Shown here: in pieces, positions 9,252 through 16,827 of the stretch
Layout: each line of letters starts with the position of its first letter
Position numbering within the stretch: the stretch's first letter is position 1
DNA from: Nocardioides sp. JS614
Lineage (GTDB): Bacteria; Actinomycetota; Actinomycetes; Propionibacteriales; Nocardioidaceae
Direction: 5' to 3'
Length of the DNA: 64,000 nucleotides
Assembly: GCF_000015265.1 (NCBI RefSeq)
Contig: NC_008699.1
Span: 124,001-188,000, forward strand
The notes under the pieces: generated by a model
Databases searched by the model: none
The model's input: the letters and a program-made list of their open reading frames with translations, nothing else
What the model was told of the DNA's origin: nothing
Position numbers and translations under genes: made by a program

Positions 9252-10268
9252 ATGATCCAGGCACGAGGACTCGTGCAGACGTTCCACACCGGACGAGGCA
9301 AGACCGCCAAGGACGTCCGGGCCGTCGACGGCGTTGACCTCGACGTCCACGAGGGCGAGGTGGTCGGGTTCCTCGGACCCAACGGCGCCGGCAAGACCAC
9401 CACGCTGCGGATGCTCACCACGCTGCTCAAGCCCACGGCAGGCAGCGCCACGGTGGCCGGCTACGACGTGGTCACCGAGTCGGTGCAGGTACGCCGCAGC
9501 ATCGGCTACGTCTCGCAGGTGGGATCGACGTTCTCCGGCGCCTTCGCCGGCGACGAGGTCGTCGACCACGGGATGCTGTACGGGATGTCCCGGGCCGAGG
9601 CCGTACGCCGCGGCCAGGAGCTGTTCGCGCAGCTCCAGCTCGACGGGCTGTGGCGGCGGATGCCCAAGAACATGTCCGGCGGGCAGAAGCGCCGCCTCGA
9701 CGTGGCGATGGGGCTGATCCACGACCCCGGGCTGGTGTTCCTCGACGAGCCGACCACCGGGCTCGACCCGCAGGCGCGGGCGAACCTGTGGGAGCACATC
9801 CGGGGACTGCGCGCCCGGCTGGGCGCCACGGTCTTCCTCACCACCCACTACCTCGACGAGGCCGACGCGCTCGCCGACCGGATCGTGATCATCGACCAGG
9901 GCCGGATCGTCGCCTCGGACACGGCGGACAACCTCAAGGCCCAGGTCGCCGGCGACCTCGTGGACCTCGAGGTCGCCGACCCGGGCCAGGTCGCCGTCGC
10001 CGCGGCCCGCCTGGAGGCGCTGGTGCACGGCGCCGACGGCGTCGAGACCGACCACCGGCACGTCCGGGCGCGGGTGCAGCGCGCCGGGCGCGCCGTACCC
10101 GCGCTGCTGCGAGACCTCGAGAACGCCGGGGTGGCCCTGGACTCGATCGAGGTGCTGCGCCCCACGCTCGACGACGTCTTCCTCTCCCTCACCGGCCGGT
10201 CGCTGCGCGACGCCGACTCCACGGACCCCAGCGACGCCCCGACCCAGCCCGAGGAGGTGCTCGCGTGA
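9252..10268 (+). CDS. ABC exporter ATP-binding subunit (daunorubicin-resistance DrrA type)
   Basis: This 338-residue ATPase has Walker A GPNGAGKTTT, the Q-loop region SQVGS, the signature NMSGGQKRRL, Walker B LVFLDEPTTGLD and the H-loop TTHYLDEAD. A C-terminal extension of about 100 residues is typical of the DrrA/CcmA family. The start ATG has AGGAG 6 nt upstream. It overlaps the permease gene (TGATG), so the two form a complex at the cytoplasmic membrane. Exported substrates in this family are hydrophobic drugs or lipids; the cargo here is unknown. An inverted-repeat operator precedes it. Confidence 0.93.
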   Translation: MIQARGLVQTFHTGRGKTAKDVRAVDGVDLDVHEGEVVGFLGPNGAGKTTTLRMLTTLLKPTAGSATVAGYDVVTESVQVRRSIGYVSQVGSTFSGAFAGDEVVDHGMLYGMSRAEAVRRGQELFAQLQLDGLWRRMPKNMSGGQKRRLDVAMGLIHDPGLVFLDEPTTGLDPQARANLWEHIRGLRARLGATVFLTTHYLDEADALADRIVIIDQGRIVASDTADNLKAQVAGDLVDLEVADPGQVAVAAARLEALVHGADGVETDHRHVRARVQRAGRAVPALLRDLENAGVALDSIEVLRPTLDDVFLSLTGRSLRDADSTDPSDAPTQPEEVLA

Positions 10269-11026
10269 TGTTCCTCCGCGAGAGCTCGATCGTCTTCCGC
10301 CGCCAGATCCGGATGAACCTGCGCAACCCCGCCTGGGTGCTGATCGGGATCCTGCAGCCGGTCCTCTACCTGCTGCTCTTCGGCCCGCTGCTCAAGCCGC
10401 TGGTCGGCTCCTTCGACACCGGGACCGCCAACGCCTACACGTTCCTGGTGCCCGGGCTGCTGGTCCAGCTGGGCATGTTCGGCGCGTTCTTCGCCGGCTT
10501 CGCCCTGATCGGCGAGTGGCGCGAGGGCGTGATCGAGGCCGAGCGGGTGACCCCCGCCAGTCGGTCGGCGTTGCTGGTCGGTCGGCTGATGCGAGACGTG
10601 CTGCAGCTGCTCGTGCAGGCCCTGATCCTGGTCGGACTCGGGCTGGCAATGGGACTGCGCGGCTCGGCCGTCGGGATCGGGCTGGGCATCGTGATCACGC
10701 TCTTGATCGGCGGCGCGTGCGCCGCGGCCTCCAACGCGCTGGCGCTCACCACGAAGAGCGAGGACGTGATGGCGCCGGTCATCAACATCGTGATGATGCC
10801 GGTGCTCCTGCTCAGCGGCATCCTCCTGCCGATGACCCTCGGACCGGCCTGGCTGGAGCGGGCCAGCGACCTGATGCCGTTCCGGTACGTCGTCGATGCC
10901 GTCCGCGACGGGTTCGCCGGGGACGTCGCGAGCTCCGCGGTGCTGTGGGGCCTGGTGTGGTCGGTCGCGCTGGCCGCCCTCGGCGGCTGGTGGGGTACGG
11001 CGACCTTCCGCCGCGAGAACGCCTGA
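10268..11026 (+). CDS. ABC-2 type exporter permease
   Basis: The 252-residue ABC-2 permease has six predicted helices. It opens with FLRESSIVFRRQIRMNLRNPAWVL, typical of DrrB-like proteins, and contains the conserved late motif MPFRYVVDAVRD after LLSGILLPM. Its start overlaps the ATPase stop by one base (ATG at 10268; a GTG one codon earlier is possible), so the two subunits are translationally coupled. A homodimer of this protein with two ATPases would make the exporter. Confidence 0.92.
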   Translation: MFLRESSIVFRRQIRMNLRNPAWVLIGILQPVLYLLLFGPLLKPLVGSFDTGTANAYTFLVPGLLVQLGMFGAFFAGFALIGEWREGVIEAERVTPASRSALLVGRLMRDVLQLLVQALILVGLGLAMGLRGSAVGIGLGIVITLLIGGACAAASNALALTTKSEDVMAPVINIVMMPVLLLSGILLPMTLGPAWLERASDLMPFRYVVDAVRDGFAGDVASSAVLWGLVWSVALAALGGWWGTATFRRENA

Positions 11027-11136
11027 CCCCGCGTCTCGCGCGTCGCCTTCGGCGCCGCGCGCGGCCGCGGATCGGTCCTGCGGTCGATCGCCAGACGGTG
11101 TGGTTGCGGTCGCTTGGCAGCTTTGGGTGGGCGACC

Positions 11137-11225
11137 AGTTTCATCGGCCGGCCGACAAGACCCGTGCCTGGACGACAAAGCTTCATCGTCCAGGCACGAG
11201 GTTCATCGGCCGGCCGACGAAACTT
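11137..11225. repeat. Nested inverted-repeat element in the ABC exporter-alkB gap
   Basis: The outer arms AGTTTCATCGGCCGGCCGA (from 11137) and its near-complement around 11203-11225 differ at one position. An inner hairpin has perfect 13-bp arms at 11163-11175 and 11186-11198 around a 10-nt loop. The element dominates the 322-bp gap after the ABC permease; the rest of the gap shows only the alkB promoter region. It could be a strong terminator or a mobile palindrome. Confidence 0.75.
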
Positions 11226-11282
11226 GCGGTGGCCAGGCGCCACCCGCGTCGGTGGACGTTTGTGCGCTGCAGGTCTAGACAG

Positions 11283-11309
11283 TTGACATTTCCTGTGGTT
11301 TTGTAAAGG
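11283..11309 (+). promoter_or_regulatory. Weak promoter candidate for alkB
   Basis: A consensus-like TTGACA (11283-11288) lies in a locally AT-rich stretch, with TAAAGG (11304-11309) 15 nt further on. The spacing is short and the -10 poor, so only the -35 is persuasive. The alkB Shine-Dalgarno AGGAGG follows at 11335-11340. Confidence 0.3.
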
Positions 11310-11348
11310 CCTGGACGTGACCACCGTCATTCGCAGGAGGCCGAGCCC

Positions 11349-12794
11349 ATGACCGCGACCCCCCCGACCGCCCCGCCGCAAGTTCCCAACAGCACCGTCC
11401 CGGCCGGGTCCACGGCGACCTGGAAGGACAAGAAGCGCTACCTGTGGCTGATCGGGCTGGTGGTGCCGTCGCTGGCCTTCATCGGCTACGGGCTGTGGGC
11501 CCTCACCGGCTGGGGCGTGTGGTTCTGGATCGGGCCGTTCGTGATCCTGGTCGTGGTGCCCGCCATCGACCTGGTCGCGGGGCTGGACCGTTCCAACCCG
11601 CCCGACGACGTGATCGAGGCGCTCGAGCAGGACCGCTACTACCGCTGGATCACCTACCTGTTCCTGCCGATCCAGTACGCCGGCTTCGTCGGCGCCATGT
11701 GGCTGATCGGCGGCGGGGCGGACCTGGGCACCCTCGACAAGATCGGCCTGGCGGTCTCGATCGGCTGCATCGGCGGCATCGGCATCAACACCGCCCACGA
11801 GCTCGGCCACAAACGGGAGGCCAACGAGCGCTGGCTGTCCAAGATCGCCCTGGCGCAGAGCTTCTACGGGCACTTCTACATCGAGCACAACCGCGGCCAC
11901 CACGTGCGGGTCGCCACGCCCGAGGACCCGGCCAGCAGCCGGGTGGGCGAGAACTTCTACCAGTTCTGGCCGCGCACGGTCCGGGGCTCGCTGAAGTCCG
12001 CGTGGCGCCTGGAGCAGCGCCGCTACGCCCGCAAGCAGCAGCACCCGTTCCGGATCGGCAACGACGTCCTCAACGCGTGGCTGATGTCGGCGGTGCTGTG
12101 GGGCGCGCTGGTCGCCTGGCTCGGCGCCGGCGTGCTGCCGTACCTGGTGATCCAGGCGGTCGTCGGGTTCTCGCTGCTCGAGGTCGTGAACTACATGGAG
12201 CACTACGGGATGCTCCGGCAGAAGGTGGGCGTCGGCGAGCGGCAGCGCTACGAGCGGGTCGACCCCACCCACTCGTGGAACTCCAACAACATCGCCACCA
12301 ACGTGCTGCTCTACCACCTGCAGCGGCACAGCGACCACCACGCGAACCCGACCCGGCGCTACCAGTCGCTGCGCGACTTCGAGGAGTCGCCGGTGCTCCC
12401 GACCGGGTACGCCGGGATGATCGTGCTCGCCATCGTCCCCGCGATCTGGCGCCGGGTGATGGACCCTCGGGTCCTGGCCCACTTCGACGGCGACCTGTCG
12501 CGGGCCAACCTGTCCCCGCGCAAGCGCGACCGGATCCTCGCGAAGTACCCGCCGCCGGCCTCGACCGTGGTCGAGGAGGTCGCCCTGCAGCCGTCCCGGA
12601 ACCCGGTCGCGGACGAGGTCCTGGCCGCCCGGTGCCCGGGCTGCGGGTACACCTACCGCGTCGAGGAGGGCAACGAGCTCGAGGGCTTGGCGGCCGGCAC
12701 CGCCTGGGCCGACGTACCCGACGACTGGTGCTGCCCGGACTGCGGCGTACGCGAGAAGGTCGACTTCGTGCCGCTCACCGAGGCGGCCGCCTGA
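11349..12794 (+). CDS. alkB: Alkane 1-monooxygenase fused to rubredoxin
   Basis: The enzyme hydroxylates n-alkanes at the terminal carbon in the membrane. The AlkB part (about residues 30-410) has four to six helices and the di-iron histidine motifs HELGHK (150-155), EHNRGHH (179-185), NYMEHYGMLRQ and LQRHSDHHA (about 324-332). A C-terminal rubredoxin domain carries C429-x2-C432 and C462-x2-C465, so the electron carrier is built in; separate rubredoxin genes are absent nearby. At 481 residues it matches AlkB-rubredoxin fusions known from several Actinobacteria. AGGAGG precedes the ATG. A TetR gene follows, its probable regulator. Confidence 0.95.
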   Translation: MTATPPTAPPQVPNSTVPAGSTATWKDKKRYLWLIGLVVPSLAFIGYGLWALTGWGVWFWIGPFVILVVVPAIDLVAGLDRSNPPDDVIEALEQDRYYRWITYLFLPIQYAGFVGAMWLIGGGADLGTLDKIGLAVSIGCIGGIGINTAHELGHKREANERWLSKIALAQSFYGHFYIEHNRGHHVRVATPEDPASSRVGENFYQFWPRTVRGSLKSAWRLEQRRYARKQQHPFRIGNDVLNAWLMSAVLWGALVAWLGAGVLPYLVIQAVVGFSLLEVVNYMEHYGMLRQKVGVGERQRYERVDPTHSWNSNNIATNVLLYHLQRHSDHHANPTRRYQSLRDFEESPVLPTGYAGMIVLAIVPAIWRRVMDPRVLAHFDGDLSRANLSPRKRDRILAKYPPPASTVVEEVALQPSRNPVADEVLAARCPGCGYTYRVEEGNELEGLAAGTAWADVPDDWCCPDCGVREKVDFVPLTEAAA

Positions 12795-12856
12795 GGCACG
12801 GAGCCCGGCCGGGGCCGAGCACCACCGCCGCCGAGGTCTCCTCCTAGACTCGTGAG

Positions 12857-13420
12857 GTGCCTGGGACCACGCGCTCGCGGATCGTGGACGCGGCGGTCGC
12901 CATGACCGTCGAGTCCGGCTGGGCACGGGTCACGATGGGCGCCCTCGCCGAGCGGGTGGGGGTCAGCCGGCAGACCGTCTACAACGAGGTCGGCACCAAG
13001 CCCGGGCTGGCCGAGGCGATGATCCACCAGGAGCTGGACCGCTTCCTCGGCGTCGTCTCGGAGGCCTTCGACCGGCACCCGGACGACCTGGTCGACGCGA
13101 TCCGCGCCGCCTCCTCGGGCGTGCTCGAGCTGGCCCAGGACAACAGGCTGCTGCACGCGGTCGTCTCCGCGACGCACGGCGCGGACACCGAGCTGCTGCC
13201 GCTGCTGACCACGCATGCCGAGTCGCTGCTGGCGGCCGCGAAGCTGGTCGTCGCGGACCGGCTTGCGCCGTACTCCCTCGGGATCGAGGGCCGGCGCCTG
13301 GCGGCGGCCATCGACGTGGTGGTCCGGGTCGTGCTCAGCCACGTGATGCAGCCCTCCGGGTCCCCGGCCGACACCGCCGACGACATCGCCTGGATCGCCG
13401 CCCGGGTGCTGCGCGGGTAG
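12857..13420 (+). CDS. TetR family regulator downstream of alkB (AlkX-like)
   Basis: This 187-residue protein has an N-terminal helix-turn-helix (RIVDAAVAMTVESGWARVTMGALAERVGVSRQTVYNEVGTK) and a C-terminal ligand domain. The TVYNEVGTKPGLAEAM helix resembles the TetR proteins found next to actinobacterial alkB genes (AlkX/AlkU type), which repress alkB until fatty acids appear. That role is inferred from context. The start is probably leaderless: TAGACT lies 6 nt before the GTG. It therefore has its own promoter, 62 nt after alkB. A repeat element follows its stop. Confidence 0.85.
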   Translation: MPGTTRSRIVDAAVAMTVESGWARVTMGALAERVGVSRQTVYNEVGTKPGLAEAMIHQELDRFLGVVSEAFDRHPDDLVDAIRAASSGVLELAQDNRLLHAVVSATHGADTELLPLLTTHAESLLAAAKLVVADRLAPYSLGIEGRRLAAAIDVVVRVVLSHVMQPSGSPADTADDIAWIAARVLRG

Positions 13421-13429
13421 GTCCGCTCA

Positions 13430-13500
13430 GGCAATACCTGCACTTCTCGGCCGAAACTTCGGGTCAACAGTTCCGGTTTCCCCGGTGAACCGGGGAAACC
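13430..13500 (+). repeat. Dispersed palindromic element, copy B
   Basis: It has the same order as copy A: a GGCAATACCTGCACTT head, a CCGAA-AC-TTCGG core hairpin, then the 26-bp palindrome at 13475-13500 with 12-bp arms and GA at the centre. It begins 10 nt after the TetR stop, in its orientation, and separates that gene from a convergent small ORF. Confidence 0.9.
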
Positions 13501-13516
13501 GACCCCCCCGGACGGC

Positions 13517-13699
13517 CTACGCAGCCCCCGCCACAGCGTCGCGGAAGGCGCGGGTGACGTACGGCGGGACCCGCAGGCCGCGCCGGTGCGCCCAGAGCAG
13601 GTCGCGCTCGACCCGGGCGACCTGCTCGGCGAACTCGTCGGTGTCGCGGTCGACGCCGAGCGTGTGCAGCACCGCGCCGAAGTCCAGGGTTGCCTTCAT
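13517..13699 (-). CDS. Small hypothetical protein (60 aa)
   Basis: A 60-residue ORF starts at the ATG at 13699. It is charged and helical, with MKATLDFGAVLHTLGVDRD at the N-terminus and WAHRRGLRVPPYVTRAFRDAV near the end. Amphipathic helices with no hydrophobic segment suggest a soluble, perhaps DNA- or partner-binding protein. It is divergent from the exporter gene at 13734, with 34 nt between. Short and unsupported by a family, but its residue composition is protein-like. Confidence 0.5.
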   Translation of the reverse strand: MKATLDFGAVLHTLGVDRDTDEFAEQVARVERDLLWAHRRGLRVPPYVTRAFRDAVAGAA

Positions 13700-13733
13700 C
13701 AGGGATTCCCCTGAGTTCACTATCGTGTTCGTC

Positions 13734-15167
13734 GTGGGCGACCCCGCCGGATTGGCCGGACCCGATGGCGTCCGGCTCGGTACGGCGACCGGCCGCGCCG
13801 TCGTCCTCGCGGCGGTCCTCGGCTCGGGGATGACGATGCTCGACGGCACCGTCGTGAACGTCGCGCTGCGCACGATCGGCGCGGACCTGGACGCCTCGCT
13901 CCCCGAGCTGCAGTGGATCACCAACGGCTACCTGCTCTCGATGGCCAGCCTGATCCTGCTGGGCGGGTCGCTGGGCGACCGGTTCGGCCGGCGCCGGGTG
14001 TTCGTGGTGGGCACGGTGTGGTTCGCCGTCGCCTCGCTCGCGTGCGGCTCGGCGCCGACGCCGGAGGTCCTGATCGTCGCGCGGATCCTCCAGGGCGTCG
14101 GCGCGGCCCTGCTCACGCCGGGCAGCCTCGCGATGATCCAGGGTGCCTTCGTCCGCGACGACCGGGCCCAGGCGATCGGCTCCTGGTCCGGGTTGACGAG
14201 CATCGCGGCCGCCGTCGGGCCGCTCGTCGGCGGCGCACTGGTGCAGTACGCCAGCTGGCGCTGGATCTTCCTGGTCAACCTGCCGATCGCGACGCTCACC
14301 GTCGTCGTCGCCCGCCGCGCGGTCCCGGAGACGCGGGACCCGAACGCCCCCCGGCGCTTCGACGCCCTCGGCGCGGTGCTGGCCGCGCTCGCCCTCGGCG
14401 GCCTGACCTACGCGCTGATCGAGTGGGGTGGCGCCCTCGCGCCCTGGGCCGTGGTCGTCACCGTCCTCGCGGCTGCGGCGTACCTCGTCGACGAGCGCCG
14501 CAGCGACCACCCGATGCTGCCGCTCGGCATCTTCGCCGACCGCACCTTCACCGCCGCCAACGCGATGACGATGGTCGTCTACGCCGCGCTCGGTGCCGTG
14601 TTGTTCTTCCTCGTCCTGCAGCTGCAGACGGTGAGCGGGTACGGCGCGCTCGGCGCCGGCCTGGCCACTCTGCCGATCACGTTCTGCATGCTGCTGCTCG
14701 CCTCGCAGGGCGGCCGGCTGGGCGCCCGGATCGGCCCTCGCGTCCCGATGAGCCTCGGCCCGCTGGTGATGGCCGCGGGCACCCTGCTGCTGCTGCGCGT
14801 CGGCGCCGGGACGACGTACTGGACCGACGTGCTGCCCGGGCTGGTCGTCTTCGGGCTGGGGCTGGCACTGCTGGTCGCGCCGCTGACCGCCACCGTCCTG
14901 GCCGCCGTGGCCGACGAGCACGCCGGGATCGCCAGCGGCGTCAACAACGCGGTCGCCCGCGCCGGCTCGCTGCTGGCGGTGGCCGCGCTCCCGGCCGCGG
15001 TCGGGCTGCGCGGCGAGGAGTACGCCGACCCGGTGGCGTTCGACGCCGCCTACGGCTCGGCGATCCTCGCGTGCGCCGCGCTGCTCGCGCTGGGCGGCGT
15101 CGTCTCGTGGCTGAGCATCCGCGACCCGGGCATCGGCCGGACCGCCGCGCCACCGATCGGAAGGTAG
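13734..15167 (+). CDS. MFS transporter, DHA2 family (EmrB/QacA type)
   Basis: This 477-residue protein has about 14 predicted helices. DHA2 signatures include MLDGTVVNVALRTI in helix 1 (motif D1), GGSLGDRFGRRRVF (motif A), RILQGVGAALLTPGSL (motif B) and GPLVGGALVQYASWRWIFLVNLP (motif C, antiporters). Members export drugs or dyes by proton exchange; the substrate is unknown. The GTG at 13734 is chosen because TATCGT lies 7 nt upstream, a leaderless layout; longer in-frame extension runs into the repeat element and looks non-coding. Confidence 0.9.
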   Translation: MGDPAGLAGPDGVRLGTATGRAVVLAAVLGSGMTMLDGTVVNVALRTIGADLDASLPELQWITNGYLLSMASLILLGGSLGDRFGRRRVFVVGTVWFAVASLACGSAPTPEVLIVARILQGVGAALLTPGSLAMIQGAFVRDDRAQAIGSWSGLTSIAAAVGPLVGGALVQYASWRWIFLVNLPIATLTVVVARRAVPETRDPNAPRRFDALGAVLAALALGGLTYALIEWGGALAPWAVVVTVLAAAAYLVDERRSDHPMLPLGIFADRTFTAANAMTMVVYAALGAVLFFLVLQLQTVSGYGALGAGLATLPITFCMLLLASQGGRLGARIGPRVPMSLGPLVMAAGTLLLLRVGAGTTYWTDVLPGLVVFGLGLALLVAPLTATVLAAVADEHAGIASGVNNAVARAGSLLAVAALPAAVGLRGEEYADPVAFDAAYGSAILACAALLALGGVVSWLSIRDPGIGRTAAPPIGR

Positions 15168-15332
15168 GTCGTCCCTCGGGACGCACCGCCGCGAACGGGC
15201 GGCTCTCCTGCCGCGATCCCGGGGTGCTCGCACCCGCCACGGCCGCTTCCCGGTAGGCCTCAGGAGGGTTGGTCGGACGCCGATCGGAGGGGTACGAGGT
15301 CCCGACGGGACCGATCCCGGGAGGGAGCCGAG

Positions 15333-15515
15333 ATGACCACGACGCTTGCGGTGCCGGAGCGCCACGCACGCCCGACCACGGTGCCTTCGGCCCGCAAGCG
15401 CCGGGTCGCCGTCCGCCCCGCGGAGCTGGTCGACCTGATGGCGCGCCGGCCCGACCTGGTCGGCGTCTACACGCCGGCCGATGTCGCCGTCGAGGCGATC
15501 CGCTGGTCGGCGTGA
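15333..15515 (+). CDS. Small paralogous protein 1 (60 aa)
   Basis: A 60-residue ORF with a strong Shine-Dalgarno sequence (GGGAGGGAG). The C-terminal half ELVDLMARRPDLVGVYTPAD...EAIRWSA closely matches that of the next gene at 15639, so the two are tandem paralogs. The N-terminal half is basic and disordered-looking. The shared C-terminal block is probably a small helical domain. No named family is recognised. Confidence 0.7.
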   Translation: MTTTLAVPERHARPTTVPSARKRRVAVRPAELVDLMARRPDLVGVYTPADVAVEAIRWSA

Positions 15516-15550
15516 CCGCCTGACGGCTAGTGGACTAGGTCGCTAGACTT

Positions 15551-15566
15551 AGCCTCGATCGAGGCT
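15551..15566. promoter_or_regulatory. Perfect 16-bp palindrome upstream of small paralog 2
   Basis: AGCCTCGATCGAGGCT reads the same on both strands. It sits directly after TAGACT (15544-15549), a -10-like hexamer, so it would cover the start of transcription. The position fits an operator for the gene at 15639. No regulator can be named. Confidence 0.45.
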
Positions 15567-15638
15567 GGGCCCACGTCGGGCGGCCCCGGCGCTCACCGCG
15601 GGGGTCAGACCCCGACACCACGGGGAGGAGACGCGACC

Positions 15639-15860
15639 ATGACGGCTACCATCGCCGCCACGACGACGGCCAGGAGCGCGGCGCTGACCAGGCCGCACCA
15701 CGGTCACCGCAGAGGGGAGCTGCCGGACGCGGTCGCCAAGGAGATCCGGGCCGCGGCCCGGGTCCGCGACCTGGTCGAGCTGATGGCCCGCCGTCCCGAC
15801 CTGGCCGGCGTCTACGGTGCGGCCGACCTGGCCGCCGAGGCGGTGCGCTGGACGGCCTGA
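15639..15860 (+). CDS. Small paralogous protein 2 (73 aa)
   Basis: A 73-residue ORF preceded by GGGAGGAG. Its C-terminal block DLVELMARRPDLAGVYGAADLAAEAVRWTA aligns almost residue for residue with that of the gene at 15333. The N-terminal portion is Thr/Ala-rich then basic and does not align well. Duplication of a small gene with each copy keeping its own ribosome binding site argues both are expressed. Function unknown. It is convergent with purU, 16 nt away. Confidence 0.7.
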   Translation: MTATIAATTTARSAALTRPHHGHRRGELPDAVAKEIRAAARVRDLVELMARRPDLAGVYGAADLAAEAVRWTA

Positions 15861-15876
15861 CCGATGTGCCGGGGGG

Positions 15877-16725
15877 TCAGCGGAACACGACGGTGCGGTG
15901 GCCGTTGAGCAGCACCCGGGACTGCGCGTGCCAGCGCACCGCGCGGGACAGCACCTGCGCCTCGACGTCGCGGCCCGCGGAGACCAGCTGCTCCTGGTGG
16001 TGGGTGTGGTCGACCCGCATCACGTCCTGCTCGATGATCGGGCCCTCGTCGAGGTCGCTGGTCACGTAGTGCGCGGTCGCGCCGACCAGCTTGACCCCGC
16101 GGTCGAAGGCCTGGTGGTAGGGCCGGGCGCCCTTGAAGCTGGGCAGGAACGAGTGGTGGATGTTGATCGCCTTGCCGGACAGCTCGCGGCACAGCCCGTC
16201 GGAGAGGATCTGCATGTAGCGGGCGAGCACCACCAGGTCGATGTCGAGCTCGCGCACCAGCTCGAGCAGCCGCTCCTCGGCCTGCGCCTTGGTGTCCGGG
16301 GTGACCGGGACGTGGTGGAACGGCACGCCGTACGACGCCGCCATCGCCGCGGCGTCCGGGTGGTTCGACACGATCGCCGGCACCTCGATGCCGAGCGAGC
16401 CGGTGCTGGTGCGGAACAGCAGGTCGTTGAGGCAGTGCAGGTCCTTGGAGACCAGGATCAGCGTGCGGTACGGCGCGGCCGCGTCGTGGACGTCGAAGCG
16501 CATCTCGAACTCCTCCGCGACCGGCGCGAACTCCGCCCGCAGGGCCGCCGCGTCGACGGCTCCCGGCACGTCCACGGCGATCCGCATGAAGAACCGGCCG
16601 CTGAGCGGGTCGCCGAACTGCTGGCTCTCGGTGATGTTCGCACCGCGCTCCACCAGGAACCCGGTGACGGCATGCACGATGCCGGGACGGTCGGGACAGG
16701 ACAGGATCAGCACGAGCTCGGACAC
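15877..16725 (-). CDS. purU: Formyltetrahydrofolate deformylase
   Basis: The enzyme hydrolyses 10-formyl-THF to formate and THF, balancing one-carbon pools. This 282-residue protein has an N-terminal ACT domain (about 1-80; LILSCPDRPGIVHAVTGFL) and a formyltransferase-like catalytic domain. Catalytic residues are in INIHHSFLPSFKGARPY (Asn and His) and GATAHYVTSDLDEGPIIEQD (Asp), as in PurU. The GTG start at 16725 has no clear Shine-Dalgarno sequence; AAGACT lies 7 nt upstream. It is divergent from the M15 peptidase gene. Confidence 0.94.
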   Translation of the reverse strand: MSELVLILSCPDRPGIVHAVTGFLVERGANITESQQFGDPLSGRFFMRIAVDVPGAVDAAALRAEFAPVAEEFEMRFDVHDAAAPYRTLILVSKDLHCLNDLLFRTSTGSLGIEVPAIVSNHPDAAAMAASYGVPFHHVPVTPDTKAQAEERLLELVRELDIDLVVLARYMQILSDGLCRELSGKAINIHHSFLPSFKGARPYHQAFDRGVKLVGATAHYVTSDLDEGPIIEQDVMRVDHTHHQEQLVSAGRDVEAQVLSRAVRWHAQSRVLLNGHRTVVFR

Positions 16726-16827
16726 GGGGGACAGTCTTCCATCGGGGTGGGGAGGCCCGGCCGCACGGCCCTGCGGGCGGACCGGCGACGCCGGCTCACG
16801 ACGTACCCTGGCCCGGGGAGGGATGTG

